From Algoriphagus sp. (GTDB lineage: Bacteria; Bacteroidota; Bacteroidia; Cytophagales; Cyclobacteriaceae): a stretch of DNA of 64,000 bases. The stretch spans positions 186,001 to 250,000 of the forward strand of contig NZ_JABXIN010000013.1 in NCBI RefSeq assembly GCF_013373065.1, given 5' to 3'. The notes beneath the pieces were generated by a model, which was not told where the DNA came from, ran no database searches, and was given only the letters and a program-made list of their open reading frames with translations. The position numbers and the translations under genes are program-made. Positions 63,329 to 64,000 of the stretch are shown piece by piece. Every line of letters begins with the position of its first letter. Position 1 is the stretch's first letter.

Positions 63329-63540
63329 ATTTCTGAAAATAAAGTTCTTAAAGATAGTATCAATTTAGATGGCTTCTTGTTAGAAAGGCTCTGTGAGAAA
63401 TTTTCTTTTTTGAGGATTTGAGGTCCAAACTCTCTGATTTTTTTAAATCTTAATTGGAGGCAGCTGTTGAGTCACTGTTTTGTTGCATTTAAAAAATAAA
63501 GATCGCTAATTCGCTTTAAGCAACTATTATCCCCCAAACC

Positions 63541-64000
63541 ATGACAAATCCTATCCGCATCGGCAGTTTTGAAGATTTTGAAGTTTACAATGGAAAAGAA
63601 CTTGGTACTTCTGATTTTTTTAGGATTACCCAAGATCAAATCAATCTTTTTGCAGATGCGACACATGATCATCAATGGATCCATACTGATCCTGAGCGAG
63701 CCAAAAAAGAGGGAGCTTTTGGCAATACGATAGCCCATGGTTACCTGACTTTGAGTATCGTGCCTTATTTATGGGAGCAGATTGTTCAAGTGGAAAATTT
63801 GAAAATGATGATCAATTATGGGATTGAAAATCTGCGTTTTGCGCAAGCAGTTACTGTGAATAGTGAGGTACGGCTGGTAGCGAAACTTCGGAATGTCGCT
63901 AATCTGCGTGGTACAGTGAAAGCTGAAGTTGAGGTTAAATTGGAAATTAAAGATCAAAAAAAACCGGCGTTCACCGGTGTATTGATTTTCTTATATCATT
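63541..64000 (+). CDS. MaoC-type hydratase, N-terminal part (window ends inside)
   Basis: The frame is open from the ATG at 63541 (MTNPIRIGSFEDFEVY) to the window edge, about 153 codons. It has the hot-dog-fold hydratase motif FADATHDHQWIHTDPERA and GAFGNTIAHGYLTLSIVP (each in part), in which the catalytic Asp and His (D-X4-H) are visible. Such R-specific enoyl-CoA hydratases act in fatty-acid, polyester or CoA-intermediate metabolism. The 3' end lies beyond the window. Confidence 0.85.
   Translation, partial: MTNPIRIGSFEDFEVYNGKELGTSDFFRITQDQINLFADATHDHQWIHTDPERAKKEGAFGNTIAHGYLTLSIVPYLWEQIVQVENLKMMINYGIENLRFAQAVTVNSEVRLVAKLRNVANLRGTVKAEVEVKLEIKDQKKPAFTGVLIFLYH

Noticed and set aside
1..64000. 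tRNA and rRNA genes
   Set aside because: I found no T-loop and acceptor-stem combination or rRNA-like stretch by eye. A tRNA or rRNA covariance search would be decisive.

Overview
The window looks like chromosomal DNA of a Bacteroidota member, most likely order Cytophagales and close to Cyclobacteriaceae such as Algoriphagus; the genus is inference. The reasons are the moderate GC content, several TonB-dependent receptors with carboxypeptidase-like N-terminal domains, a gldE homologue in a mutY-ssb-gldE row, LytS/LytTR two-component genes, GH3-family and PLDc_N-family genes, and promoters of the Bacteroidota type (TTTG, then TAnnTTTG). Genes are dense and most are housekeeping. I see no tRNA, rRNA, CRISPR array, prophage or intact insertion sequence.

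Layout. 1-2.1 kb: a sugar-isomerase-like TIM barrel and a BNR-repeat lipoprotein. 2.2-5.3 kb: a stand-alone HisA-like protein with a changed catalytic residue, a small exported protein, CsaA, and a serine carboxypeptidase. 5.3-11.2 kb: a long minus-strand run (GH3 family, lptB, recJ, a small membrane protein, prmA, tpiA), with recX divergent. 12-16.3 kb: a carotenoid-type desaturase, a large lipoprotein, a repeat-rich gap holding a relic of the glyS 3' end, and a GH43 lipoprotein. 16.4-25.2 kb: glyS, a GMC oxidoreductase with its small subunit, a GH29 alpha-L-fucosidase, a TonB-dependent receptor and a Rieske protein. 25.2-32.3 kb: a duplicated-domain exported protein, two copies of a palindromic repeat, cysteine desulfurase, glmM-like, an NqrM-like cysteine protein, mazG, a CLC channel and a TIGR01777 epimerase.

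32.3-43 kb holds three tandem PLDc_N mini-proteins, an M14 peptidase, an amidohydrolase, then a plus-strand group of TonB receptor, exported helical protein, LytS-type kinase, LytTR regulator and unknown membrane protein. 43-49 kb is an information-processing block: rng, a 29-codon ribosomal-type gene, a TPR protein and an HU-like gene on the minus strand, then mutY, ssb and gldE on the plus strand. 49.4-55.4 kb is gltBD. 55.5-64 kb holds a Spy-like protein, yebC, a DUF84 phosphatase, an unknown exported protein, an M28 peptidase, a CLC channel with CBS domains, an AT-rich gap with clustered DnaA boxes that is a good oriC candidate, mtgA with a methyltransferase, and the start of a MaoC-type dehydratase.

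No clear new defence or biosynthetic system is visible. The strongest leads are the DnaA-box cluster at 61.45-61.6 kb, the glyS relic with palindromes beside the GH43 gene, the HisA-like protein with Trp in place of the catalytic Asp, the palindromic repeat pair at 26.0-26.3 kb, and small genes (57 and 29 codons) that are easily missed.
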